Below are positions 16,260 to 24,829 of a DNA stretch of 64,000 nucleotides, piece by piece. Source of the stretch: Marinomonas fungiae (GTDB lineage Bacteria; Pseudomonadota; Gammaproteobacteria; Pseudomonadales; Marinomonadaceae); the NCBI RefSeq assembly GCF_001418205.1, contig NZ_LIQF01000015.1, positions 1-64,000 of the forward strand, given 5' to 3'. Positions within the stretch are counted from its first letter, which is position 1. The number at the start of each line of letters is the position of its first letter. Both the position numbers and the translations under genes were made by a program. Below the pieces are notes generated by a model. That model was not told the origin of the DNA. It saw only the letters and a list, made by a program, of their open reading frames with translations, and did no database searches.

Positions 16260-17312
16260 ATGATTGGAGAGCGCATAAAACGAGCCCGTGCAGCCGCTGG
16301 CCTGTCGATGCAGGCCTTGGGTGAGCAAGTTGGTATTAGTGCCAACATGGTTAAAAAATACGAGCACGACCAGAGTATGCCTTCGTCGGGAGTTTTACTT
16401 AAATTAGCGACGGCTTTGTCGGTTCGTACTGAATACTTCTTTCGCCCAGCACAGGTGACTTTGGGTGAGGTGGAGTATCGTAAAAAAGCCTCAGCTTCAG
16501 CTAAGTTGCTAAAGAAGATTGAGTCCGATGTGGTTGACCAAGCTGAGCGCTGGTTAGCGCTTAAAAATGTATGGCCAAACTTCCCGATAGCGAGTTTTAA
16601 CTACCACCCCGACGTTCCTGTTGTAAGCACTTTAGACGCAGTAGAACAGGTTGCTGCTAAAGTCCGTACTGATTGGCAGTTGGGTATGAATCCATTGCCA
16701 GACTTAATCGACTTGCTTGAGTCTAAAGGTATTCTGGTGATTGTCAGTAACGTACCCCAAGCCGATAAATTTGATGGGTTACAAGCCAAAATATCAGGGC
16801 AGCCAATTGTTGTTGTGTCCTCTCATTGGCCTGGTTGCCGTCAGCGGTTTACATTGGCGCATGAACTTGGCCACCTTGTTTTACATGGCTTACTAGATGA
16901 ATCCATTGACGAAGAGATGGCCTGCAACCGCTTTGCTTCTGCGTTTTTACTGCCTGAAGTAGGCCTTTTTCAGCATCTAGGAGAGCGACGTTCGAACGTA
17001 GACCCCAAAGAGCTGTATTTCCTGAAACATGAATATGGCCTAAGCATGGCGGCTTGTTTGTATCGCAGTGCCGACCTTGGTGTGATCACCGAAGAGAAAA
17101 AACGACAAATATTTATACAGTTCTCAAAAAACGGTTGGCGTAAGCAGGAGCCAGGGAATCCTTATCCACAAGAACAGACATTATTGTTTGAGCAGTTGGT
17201 TTATCGTGCATTGGCAGAGGGAATTGTTAGTGAATCCAAAGCCGCTGAGCTGTTACAGATGTCAGTAATGGCATTGCATAAGCAGCGTCAAATGTTGACT
17301 GAGGCGGTGTAA
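16260..17312 (+). CDS. XRE regulator fused to ImmA/IrrE metallopeptidase domain
   Basis: A 350-residue two-domain protein. Residues 1-65 are an XRE helix-turn-helix (IKRARAAAGLSMQALGEQVG, then ISANMVKKYEHDQSMPS). Residues about 150-290 are an ImmA/IrrE zinc-peptidase domain with H201-E-L-G-H205 and an EEMACNRFASAFLLP third-ligand region. In ICEBs1, ImmA cleaves the phage-type repressor; fused XRE-ImmA proteins serve as repressors or antitoxins in islands. The PIN gene follows directly (stop TAA, then ATG with no gap), so the pair is probably a toxin-antitoxin-like operon with this protein as antitoxin and autorepressor. Confidence 0.85.
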   Translation: MIGERIKRARAAAGLSMQALGEQVGISANMVKKYEHDQSMPSSGVLLKLATALSVRTEYFFRPAQVTLGEVEYRKKASASAKLLKKIESDVVDQAERWLALKNVWPNFPIASFNYHPDVPVVSTLDAVEQVAAKVRTDWQLGMNPLPDLIDLLESKGILVIVSNVPQADKFDGLQAKISGQPIVVVSSHWPGCRQRFTLAHELGHLVLHGLLDESIDEEMACNRFASAFLLPEVGLFQHLGERRSNVDPKELYFLKHEYGLSMAACLYRSADLGVITEEKKRQIFIQFSKNGWRKQEPGNPYPQEQTLLFEQLVYRALAEGIVSESKAAELLQMSVMALHKQRQMLTEAV

Positions 17313-17792
17313 ATGTATTTGTTGATCAGTGATGCCAATATTCTCATTGATCTCGAAGAAGGCCAATTATTAGAAGTCTTTTTCAATTTGCCTTACCAGT
17401 TCAAAGTTCCAGATGTGTTATTCCACGAGGAGCTAAGCGATCAACATGGCTATTTACTCGAGTTAGGGTTGTTGTTGGGTGAGTTAAGCCCGGAGTCTAT
17501 GATGTACTCATTTGAACTGAGGCAAAAGTATGCTGGCCCTAGCATGAACGATTGCTTTGCACTTGCGTTGGCGAAACAAGAACAGTGTCCATTGCTAACT
17601 GGGGATATGGCGCTTAGGAAGGCGGCTGAAAAAGAAGCGATATTAGTTCAAGGTACGCTATGGGTTGTCGAGCAGCTCGTCACCCATAGTGTATTGTCAG
17701 TTGAAGAAGCTCAAGCTGCCTACGATAAAATGGCAAAAGCTGGTCGTCGCTTACCTTGGGCGCTTGCAAAACAGCGTTTAACCCAATTATAA
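17313..17792 (+). CDS. PIN-domain putative RNase toxin
   Basis: A 159-residue PIN (PilT N-terminus) domain protein. Acidic residues are in place: D7 in SDANILIDL, E in FHEEL, D in MNDCFALALA and D in LLTGDMALRKAA. PIN toxins are Mg2+-dependent RNases; pairing with an XRE-ImmA antitoxin is known from many islands. The ATG follows the upstream stop directly. An additional helical tail (about residues 125-159, ending RLPWALAKQRL) could be the antitoxin contact. RNA target unknown; toxicity is inferred from family and context. Confidence 0.8.
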   Translation: MYLLISDANILIDLEEGQLLEVFFNLPYQFKVPDVLFHEELSDQHGYLLELGLLLGELSPESMMYSFELRQKYAGPSMNDCFALALAKQEQCPLLTGDMALRKAAEKEAILVQGTLWVVEQLVTHSVLSVEEAQAAYDKMAKAGRRLPWALAKQRLTQL

Positions 17793-17924
17793 ACTTTGCA
17801 TAGCCCCAATCGCCCCATTCCTTGGGGCGGTTCACATCCCTCTTATTCACCCTCTGAAGCTCGGCATATCAAGTGTTGCCCCATTGTCCCAACTGCCCAC
17901 AGTAAGTGAGCAAATGGGGGCTTG

Positions 17925-18263
17925 TTAGTTTCGCCTGATGGGCCTTTTCGGCATGCGGCTGCGTTTGCCATCGAAGAAGGCCAATACTCTGAACCAATAG
18001 AGTGATTCTTCATACCCCAAGCTGTGCGTTGGGCGTGCAGGCGGGATGAGCCCCAGTTTGCGTCCTAAACTGACAATCACGTAGAAAGTGAGTTTTAGCG
18101 TCAGCCAAGGGGCGAGTACCACGAATGTCGTCAGGCAATATCTAGTCAGTGCGTAGCCTATGCCATGAGACTGTTCGAGTAGGGCAATGCCAATACACCA
18201 GCCAAGTCCTGCCAGCATGGCTATTGGAAAGGTAATGGGGGCGAGTTGCATCATAAATTGCAT
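17925..18263 (-). CDS. Small membrane protein coupled to the integrase
   Basis: A 112-residue protein with two probable transmembrane helices (LAPITFPIAMLAGLGWCIGI and then YCLTTFVVLAPWLTLKLTFY) and a basic C-terminus (GKRSRMPKRPIRRN). I recognise no named family; it resembles small conserved island membrane proteins. The ATG is one base after the integrase stop, behind AGGAGG inside the integrase reading frame, so it is surely co-translated with the integrase. The longer upstream GTG/TTG starts have no better support. Function unknown. Confidence 0.6.
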   Translation of the reverse strand: MQFMMQLAPITFPIAMLAGLGWCIGIALLEQSHGIGYALTRYCLTTFVVLAPWLTLKLTFYVIVSLGRKLGLIPPARPTHSLGYEESLYWFRVLAFFDGKRSRMPKRPIRRN

Positions 18264-18264
18264 G

Positions 18265-19521
18265 TTAATGCCCTCCTGTGTTGTGCTGTGAAGGGTGCTC
18301 AAAGTTCACCAGTGGTTCAACCACATCAGCTACGGTTTGATGGGCAATTCGGCGCTCTTCAAAGTAATCGTGGCGGTCGTAGATACCCTCAACGCCTTTT
18401 AGCTTATGGTTAAGACAGCGTTCGGCCACATTGCCTGCAATGCCCAAAGAGGCGGCAAGGCTGCGAAAGGTGCGGCGCAGATCGTGTACGGTGAAGTGTT
18501 CAAGCTTGCCCATTTTATTCGGTGGCTGTTTTTTGCGCCCAGGCTCGCGACCAAAGAGTTTAGAAATGGCGCGGTTTAGCGTATCTGGCCCCATATGTGG
18601 ACGATGGCTTGCTCGTCTGGCTGGAAAAACATAAGGCGAGCCACAAGCGCGGATTTGTAGCTCGTTAAACCAGGCAATGGCTTGGCGTGGTAAGGGAATG
18701 CTGATTGGGACGCCAGTTTTACTTCGTTCCTTGGGTAGGTCCCATACGCCCGTGGTTAAATCCATTTCACGCCACATGGCTTCGCACAGTTCGCTTTTGC
18801 GCACGCCCAATACCAAAAACAGGCAGCAAGCGAGGTAGTTGTCGCGGCCAAAGCTATTGATATGGGTATGAAACACGCTAAAGGCGTAGTGAATTTCCTC
18901 TTTGCTAAGCATCCTGTCTTTACTGGACTCCACGCCACCGGCATCGTCCACGGTAAATGCTGCGGCGGGGTTGTTCAGCGTTAAGTCGAGCTTTATCGCA
19001 TGTCGAAACAGCTGCTTCATGTACATCAAGGTATCGTTGGCAATGGTAGGGCGGTTACTTTCTCGAATGCGTTCCAATACTTCACGTACATGTGTTGGCC
19101 GCACGGCTTGGATAGGAAGTTGACCAATCACTGGTGCAATTTCTTTGGTAAAAACACGTTTGGGTATATTCGGGTGCTTTAATCGGCGACTTAAGTCTTT
19201 GGCATACCAGTCTTGAAACAGCTGACTGACATTTTGGATCTCTGGGATGGTTTCAATAGCACGGATTGCTAATGGGTCTTCACCTTGCTGAAGTTGTAGC
19301 TGCATTTTAGATGATTCAAGTCGAGCCTCTGCTAAGGTCATGCTTGGATATTGACCGAGCGTGGCTTCTCGTCGTCCGTTTAGGCTGGTATACCTTAGCA
19401 TCCAATACGGCATGCCAGATTTTCTTACGCAAAAATATAGGCCATTCCCATCACTGTATTTTTTGTTTGCTGTTGCGGTGCGAGCATAAGACTGCACCTG
19501 AGTTGCGGTTAGTTTTGCCAT
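18265..19521 (-). CDS. P4-type tyrosine integrase at yicC
   Basis: A 418-residue site-specific tyrosine recombinase: N-terminal DUF4102 arm-binding domain (GNGLYFCVRKSGMPYWMLRY, TLGQYPSMTLAEAR), SAM-like core-binding domain, then the catalytic domain with the first Arg in LGVRKSELCEAMW (about 240), H-x-x-R in VHDLRRTFRS (about 350) and the nucleophile Tyr in GIYDRHDYFEER (about 385). Its 5' end faces the 3' end of yicC 350 bases away, with five arm-type repeats between them. Islands mobilized by SXT/R391 elements integrate at yicC, so that is the likely target. All catalytic residues are intact. Confidence 0.9.
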   Translation of the reverse strand: MAKLTATQVQSYARTATANKKYSDGNGLYFCVRKSGMPYWMLRYTSLNGRREATLGQYPSMTLAEARLESSKMQLQLQQGEDPLAIRAIETIPEIQNVSQLFQDWYAKDLSRRLKHPNIPKRVFTKEIAPVIGQLPIQAVRPTHVREVLERIRESNRPTIANDTLMYMKQLFRHAIKLDLTLNNPAAAFTVDDAGGVESSKDRMLSKEEIHYAFSVFHTHINSFGRDNYLACCLFLVLGVRKSELCEAMWREMDLTTGVWDLPKERSKTGVPISIPLPRQAIAWFNELQIRACGSPYVFPARRASHRPHMGPDTLNRAISKLFGREPGRKKQPPNKMGKLEHFTVHDLRRTFRSLAASLGIAGNVAERCLNHKLKGVEGIYDRHDYFEERRIAHQTVADVVEPLVNFEHPSQHNTGGH

Positions 19522-19559
19522 CGTTTGTTACTCTATATTCCTAAGAAATCGTTAAAATT

Positions 19560-19754
19560 TGCTCACCATTGCCCACCACTGTTTGTTTATCGATTGGTTC
19601 GATAGTTGAGTGATTGAACAATCTGCAAGCAGCACGATAAGTGGAGATGGCATAAGGCGGTGGTGAGATAGATGCAAAAATCTGCTCACCAGATACCTTG
19701 ACTTTTTGCTTATTGAGTCAAAAAAACAGGTCTTGCCCACCATTTTGCCCACCA
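19560..19754. repeat. Five TGCYCACCA repeats, probable integrase arm sites
   Basis: Exact TGCTCACCA or TGCCCACCA copies start at 19560, 19570, 19683, 19734 and 19746, all on the same strand, in two close pairs plus a single. Their location between integrase and yicC fits arm-type binding sites of a P4-like integrase. Confidence 0.7.
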
Positions 19755-19807
19755 CTTAAACAGCAACTGGTAACGGACATCTGCAAACCGATTTGGACGG
19801 GAAAAAT

Positions 19808-19846
19808 AAAAAAGCCCTGTATTTACAAGCAAATAACAGGGCTTTT
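19808..19846 (-). terminator. yicC terminator
   Basis: AAAAGCCCTGT (19810-19820) pairs with ACAGGGCTTTT (19836-19846), loop of 15 bases. Reading leftwards from yicC the hairpin runs into a T-tract, so it terminates yicC; it may also insulate the integrase region. Confidence 0.75.
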
Positions 19847-19872
19847 AAGACATTCTTGGACGGGTAAAAAAA

Positions 19873-20739
19873 CTATTCGATGTTTTGGATCTGCTCTCTC
19901 ATCTGTTCAATCAACACCTTCAATTCCACCGCACTGTTGGTTGTCTCTACCACAATAGACTTAGACGATAGCGTGTTGGCTTCGCGGTTGAGTTCTTGCA
20001 TTAGGAAGTCTAGACGACGGCCGATGGGGCCTTTTTCTTTGAGCTGGCGGCGGACTTCTTTGGTGTGGGTCGCTAGGCGATCCACTTCTTCGGCCACGTC
20101 GGCTTTTTGTGCCAGCATGACGATTTCCGCTTCGACACGCATTGGGTCTAGCTCGACTTTGGCGGCTTCTAGCTTATCCAGTAGGTTCTGCTTTTGTGCA
20201 GCGATAATCGTTGGTAGCTTTTCTTTTACATCGGCAACGATGGCGTCGATGCTGTCTAGGCGCTCTTCGATGATGGCGTTAAGTTGCTCACCTTCTCGCT
20301 GACGCACGCTGATCATATCGTCTAAGGCTGTGTTAAATAGCGCGATCACGGCTTTTTTCATTTCATCTGCGTCAGCGCTTGCATCGCTTAGGATGCCTGG
20401 CCATTGTAGGATTTGCAGAGGTGAAGGCGTTTTGATGCCATCAAACCAAGTGCCCAGTTCTTTCACTGCATTAGCTAGGGCTTGGGCGTTTTCAGCGTTG
20501 ATGTTAAGGCCTTTGGCAGCAGTGTCTTCGGCGTAGAAACGTAGCTGACATTCTACTTTACCGCGGTTTAGCTTTTTACGTAGGCTGTCACGGAAGCCAA
20601 ATTCCAATTCACGGAATTGCTCTGGTAGGCGGAAGTGTGGCTCAAGGTAGCGTTGGTTTACTGAGCGGATTTCCCAGCTGATGGTGCCCCAGTCGTATAC
20701 GGCTTCTTGGCGCGAAAAAGCGGTCATGCTTGCAGTCAT
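19873..20739 (-). CDS. yicC: YicC/YloC-family endoribonuclease
   Basis: A 288-residue YicC protein, a conserved bacterial endoribonuclease family; in E. coli YicC is linked to decay of the small RNA RyhB. It begins MTASMTAFSR, then EIRSVNQRYLEPHFRLPE, and ends with the family's C-terminal motif (PIGRRLDFLMQELNREANTL, then SKS and EQMREQIQNIE). The second ATG four codons in (MTAFSR) is the start in many homologues and equally likely. It is divergent from rph 133 bases away, the usual gammaproteobacterial arrangement. Its 3' end is the insertion site of the neighbouring island and appears complete. Confidence 0.93.
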   Translation of the reverse strand: MTASMTAFSRQEAVYDWGTISWEIRSVNQRYLEPHFRLPEQFRELEFGFRDSLRKKLNRGKVECQLRFYAEDTAAKGLNINAENAQALANAVKELGTWFDGIKTPSPLQILQWPGILSDASADADEMKKAVIALFNTALDDMISVRQREGEQLNAIIEERLDSIDAIVADVKEKLPTIIAAQKQNLLDKLEAAKVELDPMRVEAEIVMLAQKADVAEEVDRLATHTKEVRRQLKEKGPIGRRLDFLMQELNREANTLSSKSIVVETTNSAVELKVLIEQMREQIQNIE

Positions 20740-20872
20740 ATCAATTCCTAGCAGCTAAATAAAAGATCTGGTTAGTGTAACCTAAGTCTGACTTTCCCGT
20801 CAGGATGGGCAGTCATTTTTGCCAAGGTTCGTTATAATCACCGCTTTAGTAACGAATAACAGTGAGACTTTT

Positions 20873-21595
20873 ATGCGTCCAAGCGGTAGAGCAGCAGATC
20901 AATTACGTCCAATGAAGTTTACGCGTAACTTCACGAAGCACGCGGAAGGCTCCGTATTAGTGGAATGCGGTGATACCAAAGTGATTTGTACCGCGACGGT
21001 TGTACAAGGTGTGCCACGTTTTTTGAAAGGTAAAGGTCAAGGCTGGATTACAGCTGAATACGGCATGTTGCCACGTTCGACCCATAGCCGTATGGACCGT
21101 GAAGCAGCACGCGGCAAACAGGGCGGTCGTACGGTAGAAATCCAACGTTTGATCGGTCGTTCTTTACGCGCTGCACTGGATTTGAAAAAGCTGGGTGAAT
21201 ACACCATCACCATCGACTGTGATGTGATTCAGGCAGACGGCGGTACGCGCACAGCGTCGATCTCTGGTGGTTTTGTGGCCCTAGCAGACGCGGTGAAAAC
21301 GCTAGTAGAAAGTAAGAAAGTCAAAGAGAACCCAATCGTTTCTCAAATCGCGGCGATCTCTGTGGGCGTTTATCAAGGTACGCCAGTGCTGGATTTGGAC
21401 TATCCAGAAGATTCTAGCGCGGAAACGGATATGAACGTGATCATGAACGATAAAGGCGGCTTTATCGAGATCCAAGGTACGGCAGAAGGTGCGGCGTTCG
21501 GTGATGAACACATGATGGGTATGCTAGCCGTGGCACGTAAGGGTATTAACGAAATCATGGCAATGCAGCGTGAAGCACTGTTTCAAGAGTCATAA
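20873..21595 (+). CDS. rph: Ribonuclease PH
   Basis: RNase PH of 240 residues, the usual length. It is a phosphorolytic 3'-5' exoribonuclease that trims tRNA 3' ends and works as a hexameric ring. The sequence starts [16 protein letters not shown] and contains [20 protein letters not shown] (phosphate/RNA-binding arginines), [18 protein letters not shown] and the C-terminal [11 protein letters not shown]. The ATG at 20873 gives the canonical N-terminus; the longer frame upstream is not conserved. No truncation of the kind found in E. coli K-12 is present. Confidence 0.96.
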   Translation: MRPSGRAADQLRPMKFTRNFTKHAEGSVLVECGDTKVICTATVVQGVPRFLKGKGQGWITAEYGMLPRSTHSRMDREAARGKQGGRTVEIQRLIGRSLRAALDLKKLGEYTITIDCDVIQADGGTRTASISGGFVALADAVKTLVESKKVKENPIVSQIAAISVGVYQGTPVLDLDYPEDSSAETDMNVIMNDKGGFIEIQGTAEGAAFGDEHMMGMLAVARKGINEIMAMQREALFQES

Positions 21596-21611
21596 TCTAT
21601 CGTTAGACGAG

Positions 21612-21640
21612 AAAGGGAGTCCATTTGGACTCCCTTTTTT
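21612..21640 (+). terminator. rph terminator
   Basis: AAAGGGAGTCC pairs with GGACTCCCTTT (11-bp stem, loop ATTT) followed by T residues, 17 bases after the rph stop; a textbook intrinsic terminator. Confidence 0.92.
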
Positions 21641-21658
21641 CATTGCATTGGTCGATGG

Positions 21659-21844
21659 CTACTTTTTCGTGCTGAAGCCTAGTAATGCATATAAACCACA
21701 GAAGTTGAACAGTCCAGTGGCGAGCGGAATCACGCCAATGTAGCCCCATACTCCAATGACCCCAAACAAGGCCAGTGCGATCAATAGTACACCGATAACA
21801 ATTCGTAAAATCTTATCGATACCACCTACATTTGTTTTCATCAT
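21659..21844 (-). CDS. DUF2892 (YgaP-type) small membrane protein
   Basis: A 61-residue inner-membrane protein with the DUF2892 signature NVGGIDKILRIVIGVLLIAL, then GYIGVIPLATGLFNFCGLYALLG: two transmembrane helices joined by a short turn, with one cysteine in the second. The domain also occurs at the C-terminus of the rhodanese YgaP; stand-alone copies are common, without known function. Start at the first of two tandem ATGs, behind GAGGAC. It is transcribed alone, convergent with rph. Confidence 0.85.
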   Translation of the reverse strand: MMKTNVGGIDKILRIVIGVLLIALALFGVIGVWGYIGVIPLATGLFNFCGLYALLGFSTKK

Positions 21845-21979
21845 GATGTCCTCAAGAAGCTTGATTGATGGGATCAGTATAGAAAAAATCTTAATATTAG
21901 AAAATTCTAAATATATAAGAGTAGGATATGGATCAATAAATGCCAAAGGGTTGGGCACCCTTTGGCATGTTGCGAAGGT

Positions 21980-23596
21980 TTAGCGAACCACGGCACCAGT
22001 TGGTTTGTAGTCGCTGATTAAAATAGGGGAGTAGTCTTTGATGTATTCCGCTAGTACGTCGGCATCCACGTAACCGGAATTAACGTAGTTTTTATGATCC
22101 GAAATTTTCGGGTAGCCATCGCCTCCACTCGCGGTATAGCTGTTCATGGCAACACGATAAGTTTTGTCGGCTTCTAAGGCTTTGCCGCCCACTTTGATGT
22201 TGGTCGCTTTACCGTCTTTCATCACCAAAGACACGCCTCGGGTTTGAGCAAAGGCGCCCGTCCCCGCTTCCTTCCCTGCCACGGCAGACAGGTAGGCTGT
22301 TAGCTCCTCGGCATTGAAATCAACGTAGGCAACCGCGTTTGCAAAAGGTTGCACTTGTAGTGCGGATTTGTAGGTAATTTTACCTGCTGGAATGCTATCG
22401 CGAATACCGCCAGAGTTCATCACCGCCACGTCCGCATGGACTTTCTTCATCATTGCTGAGGCGATTAGATTGCCCAGATTGGTTTCTTGTGCGCGGACTT
22501 GCTTACGTTCGCCGACAAGTGGACCATCGGTAAAACCAATCTCGATGTTGAGCTTTTCTAGGCCGATATCTTGATATGGTTGCAGCATGCTTAGCATCAC
22601 TGGGTCTTGAGCGATTTCTTTATCAATAAAAACGCGCTCGCTAGATCCGTCAGACTTAGTGACCTTCTTTTTCAAGTTCACAGGAATGAGCTCATAGTCA
22701 GAGGCAACGATGGCGCCATCTTTGATGGTCATATCAAGGCGACCGACGTATTTGCCCCATTCATGGGCTTGTAGGATCAGAGTACCGCTTTGCACATCTG
22801 GTTCAAACAGTGGGTCTTGTGAATGCCCACCAACGATCACATCAATGCCGGGCACGGTTCGAGCAAGGGTGACATCCCCTGGCGCATTACCACCATGGTT
22901 ACCGTCATCGTAATGTCCCATATGAGTCACAGCGACGATTAAATCGGCTTTTTGCTCCAGTACAGGAATTAGGTCTTGAGCCACTTCAATCGGCGATTTG
23001 ATCGTGATGCCGCCAAGGTATTCGGGATTGCCTATTTTCACAGTATCGTCTGTGGTAAAGCCAACCACAGCGACACGTAGGTCATCTACAGTAAAGATTT
23101 TATAGGCATCAAATAACGGTTTACCGGTTTTGTTATCGATGATGTTGGCAGATAGAAATGGAAAACCAGCCCAGTCGCGCTGTTTTCTGAGAACTTCGAT
23201 TGGATTGTCAAACTCATGATTACCCAGTGCCATCGCGTCATACTTCAATAGGTTCATGCCCTTAAAGTCTGGCTCAGCGTCTTGTAAATCGGATTCAGGT
23301 ACCCCGGTATTGATATCACCGCCAGATAATAGAAGCGTATTACCGTCTTCGAGCAGTACTTCTTCACGAATATTATCAATCAGCGTTTTTCGAGCAGCCA
23401 TACCGTACTCGCCATTGCTGTTTTGCCAGAAGCGACCATGATGATCGTTGGTGTGCAAAATGGTCAGATGGTACTCCTTTCCAGCTTGCCACATTGGCGA
23501 GCTTGGTGCATCCGTGTTGCTGATACTGGCACAGCCAGCTAAAGCGATAACCACGCCCGACAGTGCAAATTGGGCGATCAAGCGATTTGCGTTCAT
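21980..23596 (-). CDS. Lipoprotein 5'-nucleotidase (UshA/NutA-like)
   Basis: A 538-residue periplasm-facing nucleotidase. The N-terminus is a lipoprotein signal with lipobox LAGC (Cys22), as in Vibrio NutA rather than the soluble UshA of E. coli. The metallophosphoesterase domain shows HTNDHHGRFW, SGGDINTG, LGNHEFD, THMGHYDDG and GGHSQDP (metal ligands); the C-terminal 5'-nucleotidase domain includes MNSGGIRDSIPAG and SYTASGGDGYP. It dephosphorylates external nucleotides so the nucleoside and phosphate can be taken up. The ATG follows AAAGGA; the longer frame upstream is not a signal peptide. Monocistronic. Confidence 0.9.
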   Translation of the reverse strand: MNANRLIAQFALSGVVIALAGCASISNTDAPSSPMWQAGKEYHLTILHTNDHHGRFWQNSNGEYGMAARKTLIDNIREEVLLEDGNTLLLSGGDINTGVPESDLQDAEPDFKGMNLLKYDAMALGNHEFDNPIEVLRKQRDWAGFPFLSANIIDNKTGKPLFDAYKIFTVDDLRVAVVGFTTDDTVKIGNPEYLGGITIKSPIEVAQDLIPVLEQKADLIVAVTHMGHYDDGNHGGNAPGDVTLARTVPGIDVIVGGHSQDPLFEPDVQSGTLILQAHEWGKYVGRLDMTIKDGAIVASDYELIPVNLKKKVTKSDGSSERVFIDKEIAQDPVMLSMLQPYQDIGLEKLNIEIGFTDGPLVGERKQVRAQETNLGNLIASAMMKKVHADVAVMNSGGIRDSIPAGKITYKSALQVQPFANAVAYVDFNAEELTAYLSAVAGKEAGTGAFAQTRGVSLVMKDGKATNIKVGGKALEADKTYRVAMNSYTASGGDGYPKISDHKNYVNSGYVDADVLAEYIKDYSPILISDYKPTGAVVR

Positions 23597-23822
23597 TTTG
23601 TTGTCCTTTGTTCTACGATCGAGTTCATTCAACGAAGCAGGGCTTCAAGGTTCCATCGTGAGACGGCTGCTCACTTGCTAAACAATGTAACCCAATGAGA
23701 TGACAACTGCGAGGCGAAAATTGACCTAATGGACGGATTTATGAATAGACGTTGAAAATAAGATTCCCATGTAATAGGAAGACTAATTTTCGATCGAGAA
23801 GAGTGTTATTTTATTTTTTAAA

Positions 23823-24212
23823 TTAAACTATCTTAACACTTGGCAAGAATAAAAGGCCGCCAAAAATTATTACCATTGACAGTATTACTATTGTCATCCA
23901 TAACGAAATTAAGCATCTATACCATTTTGGCATATTGTTTCTTATGTTCATCAGGCTCCTTTTTTTTCCTAATGATGGGAACAAAGTTGCCCAAGAAAAA
24001 ATAGAAGTTCGCAATAACGATGTTGGAAAACTGGTCATTATTTCTATTTCGCTATCTTGGAAGTGAGGAGGCTTTAAATATTTTTCTAATACCTTTTTAG
24101 GGGTGATAAAGGTTAATAATAACCAAAGCGTAGGCACTGTAAGAAAAGCAAATATCATGTAAAAGAACAATATGCTTGCAAGGCTATCAAACGTTGATTG
24201 TGTGAGACTCAT
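23823..24212 (-). CDS. Small polytopic membrane protein, paralogue A
   Basis: A 129-residue protein with two or three hydrophobic helices (LASILFFYMIFAFLTVPTLW; a weaker central one; LWMTIVILSMVIIFGGLLFL). It shares a layout with the next gene upstream: TPKK-hydrophobic-PPHF, FPTS.LRT.IF.WA, a K-K-R cluster and a MP.WY motif before the last helix. The family is unknown to me. The DNA is AT-rich compared with the flanks. It may be an immunity protein for the adjacent glycine-rich protein; that is speculation from context. Confidence 0.6.
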   Translation of the reverse strand: MSLTQSTFDSLASILFFYMIFAFLTVPTLWLLLTFITPKKVLEKYLKPPHFQDSEIEIMTSFPTSLLRTSIFSWATLFPSLGKKRSLMNIRNNMPKWYRCLISLWMTIVILSMVIIFGGLLFLPSVKIV

Positions 24213-24434
24213 TTCTTCCTTTAGAGTGCTTTTTAATTATCATGATTTTTATAGCTAAATATCACTTCTGATATTGTAAGGTGGATAAGGTCAAATTTAC
24301 GCCTTAAAGGCCTGATAAGGAAGATATTTATCAATATATTTTGGGCTATTATAACTATTTAAGTAGTTGTTTTGCCTAAAATTTAGTCTAGAGGGTCTAT
24401 ATAGTCAGTTTTCTGTTCTGTTAGATATTTGATT

Positions 24435-24818
24435 TTATGAGAACTCTAGGATTAGCATTATGGTTGGTACAACAGTTACTATTATAATGGTGTGGGCACA
24501 TAAAATATAAAGGGGAACTTTGTACCACAATGGCATAGCTTTTCCACAATCCTCTAGGCGTCTTTTCTTTGCCGAAAACGGTAGTGTAATCGCCCAGCCA
24601 AAAATCATTGTTCGCCAGGCTGAAGTTGGGAAATTATCATATAGGCTCATTTCATTTTGAGTAAAGTGAGGGGGAGTGAAATAAGATTTCAGAAGTTTTT
24701 TTGGTGTTGTTATGGTCAATAAAGGCCATAATAACATATGGGTGAAAATTCCCGAAAACAACACTGAAAACATAATGTAGAAAAGGATAGTTCCAGTTTC
24801 TTGGGTTACAGAAAGCAT
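24435..24818 (-). CDS. Small polytopic membrane protein, paralogue B
   Basis: A 127-residue paralogue of the preceding entry: TPKKLLKSYFTPPHF, then NFPTSAWRTMIFGWAITLPF and KKRRLEDCGKAMPLWYK, with hydrophobic helices at both ends. It starts 12 bases after the stop of the glycine-rich protein gene, so these two probably share a transcript; paralogue A follows after 222 non-coding bases. Tandem copies of a small membrane gene behind a putative toxin fragment are typical of immunity genes, but no family assignment supports that here. Confidence 0.6.
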   Translation of the reverse strand: MLSVTQETGTILFYIMFSVLFSGIFTHMLLWPLLTITTPKKLLKSYFTPPHFTQNEMSLYDNFPTSAWRTMIFGWAITLPFSAKKRRLEDCGKAMPLWYKVPLYILCAHTIIIVTVVPTIMLILEFS

Positions 24819-24829
24819 ATCTCTTTCCT

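Larger units (their letters stand above)
19522..19872. other. Integrase-yicC junction, probable attachment region
   Basis: It contains five integrase arm-type repeats, two copies of TTGGACGGG (19793-19801 and 19856-19864) that flank the yicC terminator, and the integrase promoter. The exact core crossover is not determined because the other island end is not visible. Confidence 0.55.

Noticed and set aside
17815-17833. Terminator after the PIN gene
   Set aside because: CGCCCC/GGGGCG is a good stem, but no T-run follows on either strand; it may still be an mRNA-stabilising hairpin.
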